Part shown: positions 45,125 through 54,683 of the stretch, one piece after another | Layout of the letters: the number at the start of each line of letters is the position of its first letter | How positions within the stretch are numbered: position 1 is the first letter of the stretch | Source: Erythrobacter rubeus | Lineage (GTDB): Bacteria; Pseudomonadota; Alphaproteobacteria; Sphingomonadales; Sphingomonadaceae | NCBI RefSeq assembly: GCF_014705715.1 | Contig: NZ_JACXLC010000001.1 | Coordinates: 1,904,457-1,968,456, forward strand | Direction: 5' to 3' | Length of the DNA stretch: 64,000 bases | Notes under the pieces: model-generated | The model's input: the letters and a program-made list of their open reading frames with translations, nothing else | What the model was told of the DNA's origin: nothing | The model's database searches: none | Made by a program: the position numbers and the translations under genes

Positions 45125-45901
45125 CTACTCCGGCACTGCGAACGCACCGCGGTATTCCGGCTTCACAGCCTCGAGTATTTGGGGCGTCACCGGAAGCGCG
45201 ATCTCGTACGGACCTTCGGCGAAGGACCCCGCAACATAGGGCGCCGCTATCAGGATCAGGCCGTCGATCGCGGCACCTTCTGCAGAGCTGGCCGACAGCG
45301 TCAGTTCGGACAGCGCAGGACAGCCTGCGAACAAATCTCCCTCATTGACGAAGCCCTCGCCCAGGCGTTTCTCCTGCGCCGCGAGCAGTCCTGCGCAATA
45401 GGGTTCGCGAAGAGCGTTTTCGATCGCTTCGGATGCATTGAACAGCGCGAGCGGAGCCAGCGCCAGCTCCGCCTCGCGGTCCCACACGATTGCACCGAAG
45501 TCGGTATTGCCGTGGGCACCGCCGGTGTAGAAATAGGTGCTTGCCGAGAGCCAGAGCAGGCGCGGCGTATCGGCGGCAACCGCCCACTTCGTTTCGCGCG
45601 TGTAGCTGCGGAAGGGATAGCCGAATTCGTCAGCGTCAGACTTCGCCTCGCGGGCAGCCTCGTTCAGCGCCGCTTGATCTTCCTCGGCCAGCGTCCGCAT
45701 CAATTCTCGCAAAGCCGGGACAGCGGCAGCCTCACGCGGCCAGGAATATTCGAATTCATATTCGCCGGTAAGACTGCGCAAACCCTCGGCTTCGACACCG
45801 TTTGCCAGCTTGACGCCCACATCCTCGCCAACCTCGGCGGGCGACGAACACGCGGTCAACGCCATCGCAGCCAGTGCCGCGCATACTCCCGTGGCTTTCA
45901 T
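45125..45901 (-). CDS. DUF3298/DUF4163-type lipoprotein
   Basis: A 258-residue protein with a lipoprotein signal (MKATGVCAALAAMALTAC, lipobox Cys18). The mature part has the DUF4163-then-DUF3298 order seen in RsiV-like and PdaC-like proteins: SLTGEYEFEYSWP and AADTPRLLWLSASTYFYTGGAHGN (the 'TGGAH' turn is diagnostic), then FGAIVWDREAELAL. It binds peptidoglycan or small ligands in related proteins; its role here is unknown. It is divergent from the M17 aminopeptidase, with starts 62 bases apart. Confidence 0.82.
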   Translation of the reverse strand: MKATGVCAALAAMALTACSSPAEVGEDVGVKLANGVEAEGLRSLTGEYEFEYSWPREAAAVPALRELMRTLAEEDQAALNEAAREAKSDADEFGYPFRSYTRETKWAVAADTPRLLWLSASTYFYTGGAHGNTDFGAIVWDREAELALAPLALFNASEAIENALREPYCAGLLAAQEKRLGEGFVNEGDLFAGCPALSELTLSASSAEGAAIDGLILIAAPYVAGSFAEGPYEIALPVTPQILEAVKPEYRGAFAVPE

Positions 45902-45963
45902 GCAGCCCTCCCCGCCGCGAAACTTTGCGTGACATGCCGCGTGCGCTCACTAATTGGAAGGGC

Positions 45964-47361
45964 ATGACCGATATTAAAGACCTGATCCAGCCCGACCGCG
46001 GGCAAGACGCCATTGCCATCCATCTCGTCAACGCCGACGGCTTCGACGAATTCGCCAAGACATTGAGCGCCGCTCAGCGCGCCAGCCTGACCGGCCAGAA
46101 ATTCGAAGGGCGCGGCTATCAGGTCGGGATTGTCCCTGACGGCGATGGCTTTTTCGCTGTCGGCGGGGTTGCCGATCCGGGCGAGCTTTCCAGCTGGTGC
46201 CTCGCCAAACTCGCTGACGAGCTGCCCGAAGGGACATACCGCCTTGTCGGCAAGGCTGCGGAAACGGGCGCGGGTCCGGCCATGTTCGGATGGCTTACCG
46301 CACAATATCGCTTCACTCGCTACACCGAGGATGAGAATGCCGCAGGGCCGCGCATCCTGCTCACCGACCAGCCGGGCCGGATCGACGCGGTCATGGCCGA
46401 GGCGCAGGCGGAAATGCTTGTCCGCGATCTCGTCAACACGCCCGCCGAGGACATGGGACCGGCCGCACTGGAGGCTGAATGCGAGAAACTGGTCAAAGTG
46501 CATGGCGGCGAGCTCAACGTGACCAAGGGCGATGCGCTGGAGCAGGGATACCCAATGGTGCACGCCGTGGGCCGCGCCGCCGATCGCAAGCATGCACCGC
46601 GCATAATGCATCTGACCTGGGGCTCGGAGAGCGATCCGGTGCTCGCGATTGTCGGCAAAGGCGTGGCGTTCGATTCTGGCGGTCTCGACATCAAACCGGG
46701 ATCGGGAATGCGCCTGATGAAAAAGGATATGGGCGGCGCAGCGCATGCCATCGCCCTTGCGGGCCTGATCATGGGCGGCAGATTGAAAGTGCGCCTGCAT
46801 CTGCTCGTGCCGGCGGTTGAAAATGCGATTTCCGGAAACGCATTCCGCCCCGGTGACGTGCTTAACAGCCGCAAGGGGTTGACCGTCGAGATCCACAACA
46901 CCGATGCGGAAGGGCGGCTGATCCTCGGCGATGCCCTGACGCGGGCGAGCGAGGAAAATCCAGAGTTGATCATCGATTTCGCAACCCTGACCGGAGCGGC
47001 CCGAGTGGCGCTCGGCCCAGATTACGCCGCGATGATGGCGCGTAAGGATGACACTGCACAGGCGCTGGTCAAAGCGGGCAAGGCGAACGACGATGAGCCG
47101 TGGCGTCTGCCCCTGCCAGAGGCGTACCGCGAATACCTCAAATCCGATATTGCCGACATCGCCAACGCCCACACCAATCCTTATGCTGGGGCAAGTGTAG
47201 CTGGCCTGTTCCTCGACCGCTTCGTCGGTGAAGACATCGACTGGGTGCACTTCGATACCTTCGCATGGCGCCCTTTTGCGAAACCCGGTCGCAGCAAAGG
47301 CGGGACGGCGTATGGTCTGCGGGCGGCGTGGCACATGCTGAAAAATCGTTTCGGCAACTGA
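45964..47361 (+). CDS. Leucyl aminopeptidase family (M17) metallopeptidase
   Basis: Cytosolic zinc aminopeptidase that removes N-terminal residues from peptides. The 465-residue protein has the family's NTPAEDMGP segment, GKGVAFDSGGLDIKPGSGM (metal and substrate loop), KKDMGGAA and the signature NTDAEGRLILGDAL. ATG 45964 was chosen from the conserved MTDIKDL beginning and a GGAAGG site just upstream; a start ten codons earlier is possible. It is followed by the SH3-domain gene. Confidence 0.9.
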   Translation: MTDIKDLIQPDRGQDAIAIHLVNADGFDEFAKTLSAAQRASLTGQKFEGRGYQVGIVPDGDGFFAVGGVADPGELSSWCLAKLADELPEGTYRLVGKAAETGAGPAMFGWLTAQYRFTRYTEDENAAGPRILLTDQPGRIDAVMAEAQAEMLVRDLVNTPAEDMGPAALEAECEKLVKVHGGELNVTKGDALEQGYPMVHAVGRAADRKHAPRIMHLTWGSESDPVLAIVGKGVAFDSGGLDIKPGSGMRLMKKDMGGAAHAIALAGLIMGGRLKVRLHLLVPAVENAISGNAFRPGDVLNSRKGLTVEIHNTDAEGRLILGDALTRASEENPELIIDFATLTGAARVALGPDYAAMMARKDDTAQALVKAGKANDDEPWRLPLPEAYREYLKSDIADIANAHTNPYAGASVAGLFLDRFVGEDIDWVHFDTFAWRPFAKPGRSKGGTAYGLRAAWHMLKNRFGN

Positions 47362-47490
47362 CGAACGTCTTGCGCCGGGACGTTACAAAACGGCGACTTG
47401 CCCGTGCATCCGCTTGCCGCTAAGCGCGCAGGTTCACTGCGGCTGCCTCTTTGGCATGGCAAATTGAACGGGGCGGAAGGTTCTTCCTGA

Positions 47491-47844
47491 ATGAGCGGCA
47501 CAGAGGTGCAATCAGGCGATTACGGCATACCGGAGGGCATTCTCGGCCTGACCGGCCCTGTCGCCAAGCCCAGGCCCGGCAGCCTGCCGCTACGCGGTGA
47601 TCTCGCCCATATCGCACTCGCCGGAACCCATTTGGCCGCACATTACGTAGTCCCGCATCTGCGCACGATCGGCGATCAGGGCGCGGACCTATACCTTGCG
47701 GCGCGCGACGACAGCGAGGTCATGCATCATCTGGCTGCGGGCACGCGTTTCGAACTGCTCGACTTCGCCGGCGAGTGGGCCTGGGGCTGCGTTGGTCCCG
47801 AGGGGCCGAGCGGCTATTGCAAGGCGAGTTGCCTTACCGATTGA
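47491..47844 (+). CDS. Stand-alone SH3 domain, remnant of a C40 peptidase
   Basis: A 117-residue protein without a signal peptide. Residues 34-115 look like the N-terminal half of the sphingomonad SH3 / NlpC-P60 (C40) peptidase that usually follows the M17 gene: LRGDLAHIALAGTHLAAHYV, then VMHHLAAGTRFELLDFAGEW and AWGCVGPEGPSGYCKASCL. The C40 catalytic domain (Cys-His-His) is absent: the frame ends at TGA 47842 and argC starts 32 bases later. It is either a truncated derivative or an independently useful cell-wall-binding domain. No frameshift relic of the missing domain is visible. Confidence 0.6.
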   Translation: MSGTEVQSGDYGIPEGILGLTGPVAKPRPGSLPLRGDLAHIALAGTHLAAHYVVPHLRTIGDQGADLYLAARDDSEVMHHLAAGTRFELLDFAGEWAWGCVGPEGPSGYCKASCLTD

Positions 47845-47875
47845 ACGCCGGTGTGAAGCAGGTAGAACGCTTCCC

Positions 47876-48811
47876 ATGACGACACGTATCTTCATCGACG
47901 GAGCGGCTGGTACGACCGGTCTGGAAATCCGCGAGCGGCTGGCCGGGCGCAGCGAATTCGAACTGATCGTGCTGGATGATGCGCAGCGCAAGGACGTGGA
48001 TGCTCGAAAGCAGGCTCTAACGGAAGCGGAGGTGGCAATTCTCTGCCTCCCTGACGATGCCGCGCGAGAGGCGGTGGCGCTCGCGAGCGGCAGCGACACC
48101 CGCATTATCGACGCCTCGTCCGCTCACCGCGTGGCGCAAGGCTGGGCCTACGGCTTCCCGGAGTTAACCGGCCGGGACGCGATCGCATCGGCACAATATG
48201 TCGCCAATCCCGGCTGTTATCCCACCGGCTTTCTCGCGCTGGTCGGGCCATTGGTGAAGGCCGGTCTATTGCCGGCAGACTGGCCCTACACCGTCAACGC
48301 CGTCAGCGGATATTCGGGCGGCGGGAATGCGCTCATCGGCAGGTTCGCTGAGGAAAGCGACATCGCATTTCGCGCCTATGGGCTCAGTCTAGGACACAAG
48401 CATTTGCCCGAGATGCAGCAAACGATCGGGCTCGCGCATCCGCCGGTTTTCTCGCCCAGCGTGGTCCACGCGCACCGGGGCATGGTGGTCGACGTCCCGC
48501 TTCCGCTATCGGCGATGACCGGCGCGACCTCTGCGGCATTCCTTGAAGGGGAGCTAACCGGCTTCTACGAAGACAGCGAAATCGTGACGGTGCGGAAAGC
48601 TTCCGATCTGCCATCCGAATTGCTCCTGCGCGAAGGGGCAACGGCCTGGGACGGGATGGACCTCTATGTGTACGATTCCGGTGACGGTTCTCAGGCGCGG
48701 CTTGTCGCCGTGCTCGACAATCTTGGCAAAGGCGCATCGGGCGCTGCGATCCAGAATCTCAACATCATGTGCGGCCTTCCCGAAACGACCGGATTGGCCC
48801 TGGCGCGCTAA
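47876..48811 (+). CDS. argC: N-acetyl-gamma-glutamyl-phosphate reductase, type 2
   Basis: Third step of arginine synthesis, reducing N-acetylglutamyl phosphate. The 311-residue protein has the short (type 2) architecture with FIDGAAGTTGLEIRERLAG at the Rossmann start, VANPGCYPTGFLALVGP with catalytic Cys114, and the terminal KGASGAAIQNLNIMCGL. ATG 47876 is used; the long upstream in-frame extension overlaps the SH3 gene. Confidence 0.93.
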   Translation: MTTRIFIDGAAGTTGLEIRERLAGRSEFELIVLDDAQRKDVDARKQALTEAEVAILCLPDDAAREAVALASGSDTRIIDASSAHRVAQGWAYGFPELTGRDAIASAQYVANPGCYPTGFLALVGPLVKAGLLPADWPYTVNAVSGYSGGGNALIGRFAEESDIAFRAYGLSLGHKHLPEMQQTIGLAHPPVFSPSVVHAHRGMVVDVPLPLSAMTGATSAAFLEGELTGFYEDSEIVTVRKASDLPSELLLREGATAWDGMDLYVYDSGDGSQARLVAVLDNLGKGASGAAIQNLNIMCGLPETTGLALAR

Positions 48812-48825
48812 CGCCTCCGCAGGCG

Positions 48826-48848
48826 GCCTGCCCAATTTTTAGGCAGGC
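48826..48848 (+). terminator. Weak candidate terminator after argC
   Basis: GCCTGCC (48826-48832) pairs with GGCAGGC (48842-48848) around a loop that contains five Ts. No U-tract follows the stem on the plus strand, so it is only a modest candidate for ending argC. Confidence 0.3.
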
Positions 48849-48965
48849 ACAGTGCGGAAACTGGGCAGCGCACGAAGCAGCAGCATTTTCTTGCTCAATC
48901 TCGCTCAGGCGCAGCAAGACCCTTGCGCCCGCGCGAGTATCAAGTAACTCGGTGTTGCTCATCAC

Positions 48966-48982
48966 TTGGCACGATTCTTGGT
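48966..48982 (+). promoter_or_regulatory. Sigma-54-like promoter of glnB-glnA
   Basis: The sequence TTGGCACGATTCTTGGT has the minus-24 GG at 48968-48969 and a GG at 48980-48981 in the minus-12 position, with exactly 10 bases between the two dinucleotides. The minus-24 half (TGGCACG) matches the RpoN consensus; the minus-12 half is TTGG where TTGC is expected. It lies 44 bases before the glnB start, as expected for a nitrogen-regulated promoter. An inverted repeat at 48914-48926 is a possible activator site upstream. Confidence 0.5.
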
Positions 48983-48989
48983 ACATTAA

Positions 48990-49364
<375 letters not shown>

Positions 49365-49446
49365 CGCGCACCTTTTGAACGAAACCCGCTCTCGCTCGTC
49401 ATAGAGACGAGCTTTCCTCTCGAACTACCAGCTGGAGAATACCACC

Positions 49447-50856
49447 ATGGCTAGCACCAAAGATGTCCTCAAGAAGATCAAGGATGAAGAGATCGAATGG
49501 GTCGATCTGCGTTTCACCGACCCCAAGGGCAAATGGCAGCACCTGACCATGGCCGCCGGGGTCATGGATGAAGACGCGCTGGAAGACGGCCTGATGTTCG
49601 ACGGCTCCTCGATCGAGGGCTGGAAGACGATCAATGAAAGCGACATGATCCTCAAACCGGATATGGACGCGGCATACATCGATCCATTCAGCGCAACGCC
49701 GATGCTCAGCCTGTTCTGCAACATCGTCGAGCCATCGGACGGCCAGCTTTATTCGCGCGACCCGCGCTCGACCGCGACGCGCGCAGAAGCTTATCTCGCC
49801 TCCACCGGAATTGGCGATACCGTTTATGTCGGGCCGGAGCCTGAATTCTTCATGTTCGACGATGTCCGTTTCGAAGATGGCTATGCCGGTTCGGGATATG
49901 CGATCGACGACATCGAGTTGCCGACCAACACAGGCAAGGAATACGAGATGGGCAATATGGGGCACCGACCGCGCGCCAAGGGCGGCTATTTCCCCGTCGC
50001 GCCGGTTGACAGCGCCATGGACATCCGCGGCGAAATGGTCGCGACGATGCTCGAAATGGGCCTCAACATGGACAAGCACCACCACGAAGTGGCCGCTGCG
50101 CAGCACGAGCTTGGCATCACCTTCTCCTCGCTGACGACAGCAGCCGACCAGGTGCAGATCTACAAGTATGTCGTGCAGCAGGTAGCCCATGCATATGGCA
50201 AGACGGCAACCTTCATGCCCAAGCCGATCAAGGACGATAACGGCAGCGGCATGCACAGCCACATGTCGATCTGGAAGGACGGCAAGCCGACCTTCGCCGG
50301 CAATGAATACGCCGGCCTGTCGGAAACCTGCCTCCACTACATCGGCGGTGTCATCAAGCACGCGAAAGCGGTCAATGCCTTCACCAACGCCACGACCAAC
50401 AGCTACAAGCGTCTGGTTCCCGGCTTCGAAGCGCCCGTGCTGCTCGCCTATTCGGCGCGCAACCGGTCGGCATCTTGCCGTATTCCATATGGCGCGGGCG
50501 AAAAGGCGAAGCGCGTCGAATTCCGCTTCCCCGATGCTCTGGCCAACCCATACCTCGCTTTCTCGGCGCTGCTGATGGCGGGCCTCGACGGGATCGAGAA
50601 CAAGATCCACCCGGGCGATGCGATGGACAAGAACCTCTACGATCTGCCTCCGGCCGAGCTTGCCGATGTGCCGACCGTGTGCGGCAGCTTGCGCGAAGCA
50701 CTTGAAGCGCTCGAGGACGATCACGAATTCCTGCTCAAAGGCGATGTCTTCTCGCAGGATCAGATCGTCGCTTATTCCGAGCTCAAGTGGGAAGAGGTCA
50801 TGCGCCTCGAAACCACGCCGAGCCCGGTCGAGTTCGACATGTATTACAGCGCCTGA
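49447..50856 (+). CDS. glnA: Glutamine synthetase type I
   Basis: Assimilates ammonia into glutamine with ATP. The 469-residue protein matches GSI-beta size and carries FDGSSIEGW near the start, the metal loop [13 protein letters not shown], the histidine-rich [13 protein letters not shown], and the adenylylation tyrosine Tyr398 in NLYDLPP, which implies control by GlnE together with P-II. A GGAG ribosome site precedes the ATG. The gene ends at a strong bidirectional-looking terminator. Confidence 0.97.
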   Translation: MASTKDVLKKIKDEEIEWVDLRFTDPKGKWQHLTMAAGVMDEDALEDGLMFDGSSIEGWKTINESDMILKPDMDAAYIDPFSATPMLSLFCNIVEPSDGQLYSRDPRSTATRAEAYLASTGIGDTVYVGPEPEFFMFDDVRFEDGYAGSGYAIDDIELPTNTGKEYEMGNMGHRPRAKGGYFPVAPVDSAMDIRGEMVATMLEMGLNMDKHHHEVAAAQHELGITFSSLTTAADQVQIYKYVVQQVAHAYGKTATFMPKPIKDDNGSGMHSHMSIWKDGKPTFAGNEYAGLSETCLHYIGGVIKHAKAVNAFTNATTNSYKRLVPGFEAPVLLAYSARNRSASCRIPYGAGEKAKRVEFRFPDALANPYLAFSALLMAGLDGIENKIHPGDAMDKNLYDLPPAELADVPTVCGSLREALEALEDDHEFLLKGDVFSQDQIVAYSELKWEEVMRLETTPSPVEFDMYYSA

Positions 50857-50878
50857 TCGCTACGCTTACGCACAAAAA

Positions 50879-50913
50879 AAGGGCCGTCCGGAGCAATCCG
50901 GGCGGCCCTTTTC
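50879..50913 (+). terminator. Rho-independent terminator after glnA
   Basis: A 14-bp stem (50879-50892 with 50897-50910, one G-U pair) around a GCAA tetraloop, with flanking A and T runs on the two sides. It ends glnA on the plus strand and can serve the DUF1501 gene (minus strand, stop at 50952) in the other direction. Confidence 0.9.
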
Positions 50914-50951
50914 ATATGGCATGATCGATTTTCCCTCCCGCTACGTCGGCA

Positions 50952-52388
50952 TCACGGCGCGGGGGTTCTCTCTTTCATAAAGCCGAGGTTCGGCGCGGCG
51001 AAGCGGCCAATATTGGGCGAGATGATCGGCAATTCCGAATCCGAGACGCCGAACCAGCGCGCCAAGGTCGCGGAGTATTCGTCGACCGAGGTCGTGGGAA
51101 GCAGGCGCCCCCGCCCGACCTGGTCGTCCGTCTCCACCGAGATTTGCGGCGCGCGGCCATAGAACCGTCCGCCATTGACGTCCCCGCCCATGATGAAGTG
51201 AAAGCTTCCCCAGCCGTGATCGGAGCCATCGCCATTCGAAGCGAGCGTCCGGCCGAAATCGGATGCGGTGAAGGTCGTGACCTTGTCGGCGACGCCCAGT
51301 TCGATTGTGGCCCGGTAAAAGGCATCGAGCGCGAAATCCACCTGCGCCAGCCGTCCCTCATGCTGTCCAATCAGCCCATCGTGGTTATCGAAACCGCCGA
51401 TCGATACCATGAAGACTTGGCGCGTCACGCCCAGCGATCCGCGCGCCGCGATCAAGGAAGCGACAGCGCGCAACTGCCCGGCAAGCGAGTTGTCCTCGCC
51501 GAAATCGGTCGTGAGCGTTGTCGACGAAATTGCGTCGTTGACGAAGGTGCCGTACTGGATCGAGCGATCGTTGACCAAGGCATGATCGGCGGCGAGCACG
51601 TTGCCGGTTCCGGTCCGCAGGACCGTCTCAAGCGCTCCGGCAGCCGCCTCGGAGCGAAACAGACGCCCATTCCGCAGTGGTCGGAACAGCGTCGCCCCGT
51701 TGGCCGAGACCTGATAGGGAACTGCTTGCTCACCGCTCAGAAAAACCGCGTTCCCCGTCGCGTTAATCGCTGTGAACATCATATTGGTGTTCGAAGATTG
51801 GGCGAGATCACCCATGCGCCCGCCCCATCCGGTACGCGACCCTTCCGGCTGAGAGCTTTGCCACGTCGATTGCTGGTCGTTATGCGAAAACAGCTTCGCC
51901 GGCCGCGGCACACTGCGATCATCATACTGCGCCCGTGTCAGTGGGGCCTCCAGCGGGCCGACATTGAGCAGCGGCGCCATCACCCCTTCGTCGTAGCGCG
52001 ACTTCAGCAGCGGCATCGTGGGAGCAAGCGAGTAGGTGATATCGTCCGTCAGCGTCTGATCGTCCGGGGTCATCAACATGGTCGAGGCCAAGCTGTCGCG
52101 TGCCAGCGCAATACCGCCACCCGCTTCCGAACCGCCACCGCCGCGGATGTTCGAATAGAGCGCGTAGTTTACGGGGTCGAATGGGATCAGCGTGTTCCCA
52201 TGATCGTTGCCGCCATAAAGGAACACGCAAACCAGCGCCTTGTAGTCGCCGTCCGTAGAAAAAGCCGCAGCCTCACCGATCCCTGCGAGACCCAGTGCGT
52301 AAGCCGAGGCGCCGCCCATGGCTGCCAGCTGACTGGACCGGCGCATGAACGCACGGCGAGACAATTCGATATCTTTGCCGATATACAT
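50952..52388 (-). CDS. DUF1501 domain-containing Tat-exported protein
   Basis: A 478-residue protein with a twin-arginine signal (SRRAFMRR at residues 10-17 followed by a hydrophobic stretch to about 42). The mature part shows the DUF1501 pattern: ALVCVFLYGGNDHGNTLIPFD near the start and TTFTASDFGRTLASNGDGSDHG near the end, like a sulfatase/phosphatase-type fold whose family has no proven activity. It sits 10 bases downstream of the DUF1800 gene and forms a two-gene operon with it; the two families co-occur widely. It is probably periplasmic or secreted. Confidence 0.85.
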   Translation of the reverse strand: MYIGKDIELSRRAFMRRSSQLAAMGGASAYALGLAGIGEAAAFSTDGDYKALVCVFLYGGNDHGNTLIPFDPVNYALYSNIRGGGGSEAGGGIALARDSLASTMLMTPDDQTLTDDITYSLAPTMPLLKSRYDEGVMAPLLNVGPLEAPLTRAQYDDRSVPRPAKLFSHNDQQSTWQSSQPEGSRTGWGGRMGDLAQSSNTNMMFTAINATGNAVFLSGEQAVPYQVSANGATLFRPLRNGRLFRSEAAAGALETVLRTGTGNVLAADHALVNDRSIQYGTFVNDAISSTTLTTDFGEDNSLAGQLRAVASLIAARGSLGVTRQVFMVSIGGFDNHDGLIGQHEGRLAQVDFALDAFYRATIELGVADKVTTFTASDFGRTLASNGDGSDHGWGSFHFIMGGDVNGGRFYGRAPQISVETDDQVGRGRLLPTTSVDEYSATLARWFGVSDSELPIISPNIGRFAAPNLGFMKERTPAP

Positions 52389-52398
52389 TTTTGCGCCC

Positions 52399-54252
52399 TT
52401 ATTTCTGAATGAGGTAATCGGTGGAGGCCATTGTCAGCAATACGCCGATATGGACCCTGCGAAGTCTGTCTTCGTCCGTGCTGGTTTCATCGAGAACCAC
52501 ATCGTCCATCGCCGCCTGGATGACATCGCGGACCTCCTGCGACAGCTGGTTCGCCGTAAGCAGCAGATCGAGCCGGTCCAGCAATTGCAGGCTGTCATCG
52601 GCAATGGCGACCTCTTCCGAGTAATCGAGCTCGAGGTCGCGAAAACGATAACCGCGCATCTCGATCGCGCGCTCCATGAAATTCACGTAGCCGGCGACGG
52701 AGGTCTCGTTGACGAGCTGAAATTCGGGCGCGAGAAGCCCATTGTCCGCCGCCTGAGAACCGGTCGGGAAATAGGTCGGTCTGAAGAAATTGAACACCGA
52801 CGGTGATCGCAGGGGCGATTGCCCAAGCTGGTTCGAGGCGTCCGAGAAATTGCCGACTTCCCAGTCGCCCGTGATTGAGCGGACGCCGAAAGTCCGGCCC
52901 AGCTGGACGAAGCGGAGCATCGGCTCCCGCAATTTACCGAAACCGGCTGCCGACACGTTGGCCGGATCGAGCGCTTCGTCATCCAGCAAGACGGCTTTGA
53001 ACACTGCTTGCAGATCGCCTCGCGTCCCGCTGCCATTATCGTCGAACGCCGCCGCGACGCGCTCGACATAACCCGGACTGGGGTTGCTGGTAACCAGCCT
53101 CTGGATCATTTGCTTTCCGAAGAATGGTCCAACGTTTGGATGTTCGAAAAGATGATCGAGAGCCATTGCCAGGCTTTCCGACGCACTCGTCCCGGCGGGG
53201 ATCGTCAGGCCCAGAAACTGTTTCTCTTCGTCCGAGTGAAATGATTCGTCCCGCGGATATCGCCAACGGGTCGAATCCGCTGTCATCGGCTGACGCGTAT
53301 ATCGAGCGTCCGGGATTTCGCGGGTACCACCCACCTCCACCGTAAATCCGATGTCGGTAAAATCGTAATCGTATCCGGTGAAGACCTTGGCAATGCCGGT
53401 CACGTCTTCGTTATCGTAAGTCTCAATCGGTTCACCGCCAGACAGGCGCTGCGTTCCATCCGGGTTGAGTTCGTAAAGGCCGATCGAAAACAACTGCATG
53501 ATTTCGCGGCCGTAGTTTTCGTCCGGGACTCGGCCGGTGCGTGGATCCGCCTTTCGGTTCCCGCGCGTGTTGAGAAATACGCCCATGGCCGGGTTCAAAG
53601 AGATGTCTTCGATCAGGTCCCGGTAATTACCGAAGGCGTGCCGATTCAAAATATCCCAGTATTCCCCAATGGCAGGCGACCGCCATGTCATATTGACCGA
53701 ATTCAAGGAGACCACGAAGAACTCGGAAAGGGCCAGCGCCGCCCGTTTCCGCACGCTGCTGCCCCCGATCATGAGCTGCGACCAGATCATCCCGTCGCCG
53801 GTCTGGGCCGAGTTGTAATGGCGTTCGTCATTCACCTGATCGAAACTGCGGCTGGAAAAGAATTCCTGCGCGCTTTGTGAATTCGAACTCGCCATCTGCC
53901 GATCCAGCCATGGCTCATAGCCTTCACTGGTCACCTGATCGATCGCGCCCGGGCTTACCGCAAATGAGGATTGCAGGAGGAAGCGAGCGGCCTGCGTGTC
54001 GTTTTCAGGGCGCCGTATCACGGGCGGTGGGGGGGATGGTGGGGGCGTGCCGCTCGTGACCGTGGGACTGCCGCTCGATCCGCCGCCGCTACCACCACCG
54101 CCGCACGCAGCGGTGGCGATTGCGAGCCCTGCTACCGCAGCGCTTTTCTGGAAAGGAACCGATGCCGACGCATCCCCGCTGTCGGCGGCCTTTTCGGCCT
54201 GTCGATCAGCAACGCAGGCGTCCTCAGACGCACGATCGATAGTTGTGCTCAA
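52399..54252 (-). CDS. DUF1800 domain-containing lipoprotein-like protein
   Basis: A 617-residue protein. An N-terminal segment of about 32 polar residues precedes a hydrophobic helix and a lipobox-like AAC followed by a Gly/Ser/Pro-rich linker (about 50-85). The rest has the DUF1800 features: ARFLLQSSFAVSPGAIDQV, an ALALSEFFVVS segment, RKADPRTGRVPDENYGREIMQ, and GLYELNPDG. Function unknown; the pairing with DUF1501 is consistent across many bacteria. Whether the cysteine is really lipidated, given the long n-region, is uncertain. Confidence 0.8.
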   Translation of the reverse strand: MSTTIDRASEDACVADRQAEKAADSGDASASVPFQKSAAVAGLAIATAACGGGGSGGGSSGSPTVTSGTPPPSPPPPVIRRPENDTQAARFLLQSSFAVSPGAIDQVTSEGYEPWLDRQMASSNSQSAQEFFSSRSFDQVNDERHYNSAQTGDGMIWSQLMIGGSSVRKRAALALSEFFVVSLNSVNMTWRSPAIGEYWDILNRHAFGNYRDLIEDISLNPAMGVFLNTRGNRKADPRTGRVPDENYGREIMQLFSIGLYELNPDGTQRLSGGEPIETYDNEDVTGIAKVFTGYDYDFTDIGFTVEVGGTREIPDARYTRQPMTADSTRWRYPRDESFHSDEEKQFLGLTIPAGTSASESLAMALDHLFEHPNVGPFFGKQMIQRLVTSNPSPGYVERVAAAFDDNGSGTRGDLQAVFKAVLLDDEALDPANVSAAGFGKLREPMLRFVQLGRTFGVRSITGDWEVGNFSDASNQLGQSPLRSPSVFNFFRPTYFPTGSQAADNGLLAPEFQLVNETSVAGYVNFMERAIEMRGYRFRDLELDYSEEVAIADDSLQLLDRLDLLLTANQLSQEVRDVIQAAMDDVVLDETSTDEDRLRRVHIGVLLTMASTDYLIQK

Positions 54253-54683
54253 AGCTAATTTTTCCCGCCAAGTGACCCCGACGACGGATTAGATATCCGC
54301 CGCCCTCCAAACTCGCCGACAATGCTTAAGCTGGCCCTTCGAACCGTAGTTAATTCGAATGGATCACCCCGCTCACCGACTTGCGTGGGGTATCACGCAG
54401 GTTGAGATATGCACCCGCTCGGCGGCAGACTGCATCGTGAAAAAGGTGACCTGAGTCGGGGGTTTGCACGGTAGCTAACAGGAACAATTCGTTTCGATAG
54501 AAGCGTAAGATAACGGTAAACATACTCAGATTTATCATGCGCGCTGCACCCTGAGACGAGATCGCCTGGAGCAATGCGGCGTATGTGCCAAATCGGCAGT
54601 GCGGTTGGTTGGAAGACTATTTTCCTACTCAGACATTTTATGTCTAATTGCCCGGTCTCCCATGAATTCAAGGAGGCCAGTTT
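54253..54683. other. 431-base divergent intergenic region
   Basis: This lies between the DUF1800 gene (leftward) and the lysozyme gene (rightward). I see no supported gene; the short frames are unsupported. It holds two TTCGAA palindromes 16 bases apart (54338-54343 and 54354-54359) and an inverted repeat AGACAT-TTT-ATGTCT at 54631-54645, 38 bases before the lysozyme start. No convincing sigma-70 boxes could be assigned by eye. AAGGAGG lies just before the lysozyme ATG. Confidence 0.4.

Noticed and set aside
45898-47334. Long open frame (478 codons) opposite the M17 aminopeptidase
   Set aside because: Antisense to a gene with the NTDAEGRL signature; no homology signs in the shadow frame.
49399-50724. 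Long open frame (441 codons) opposite glnA
   Set aside because: Complement of a glutamine synthetase frame with all hallmark motifs. The antisense translation is His/Arg-rich and carries no domain.
54479-54505. GGAAC-N18-CGTA as a general stress (EcfG) promoter upstream of the lysozyme
   Set aside because: The spacing is at the long extreme, the minus-10 is CGTA where CGTT is expected, and it is about 190 bases from the gene.
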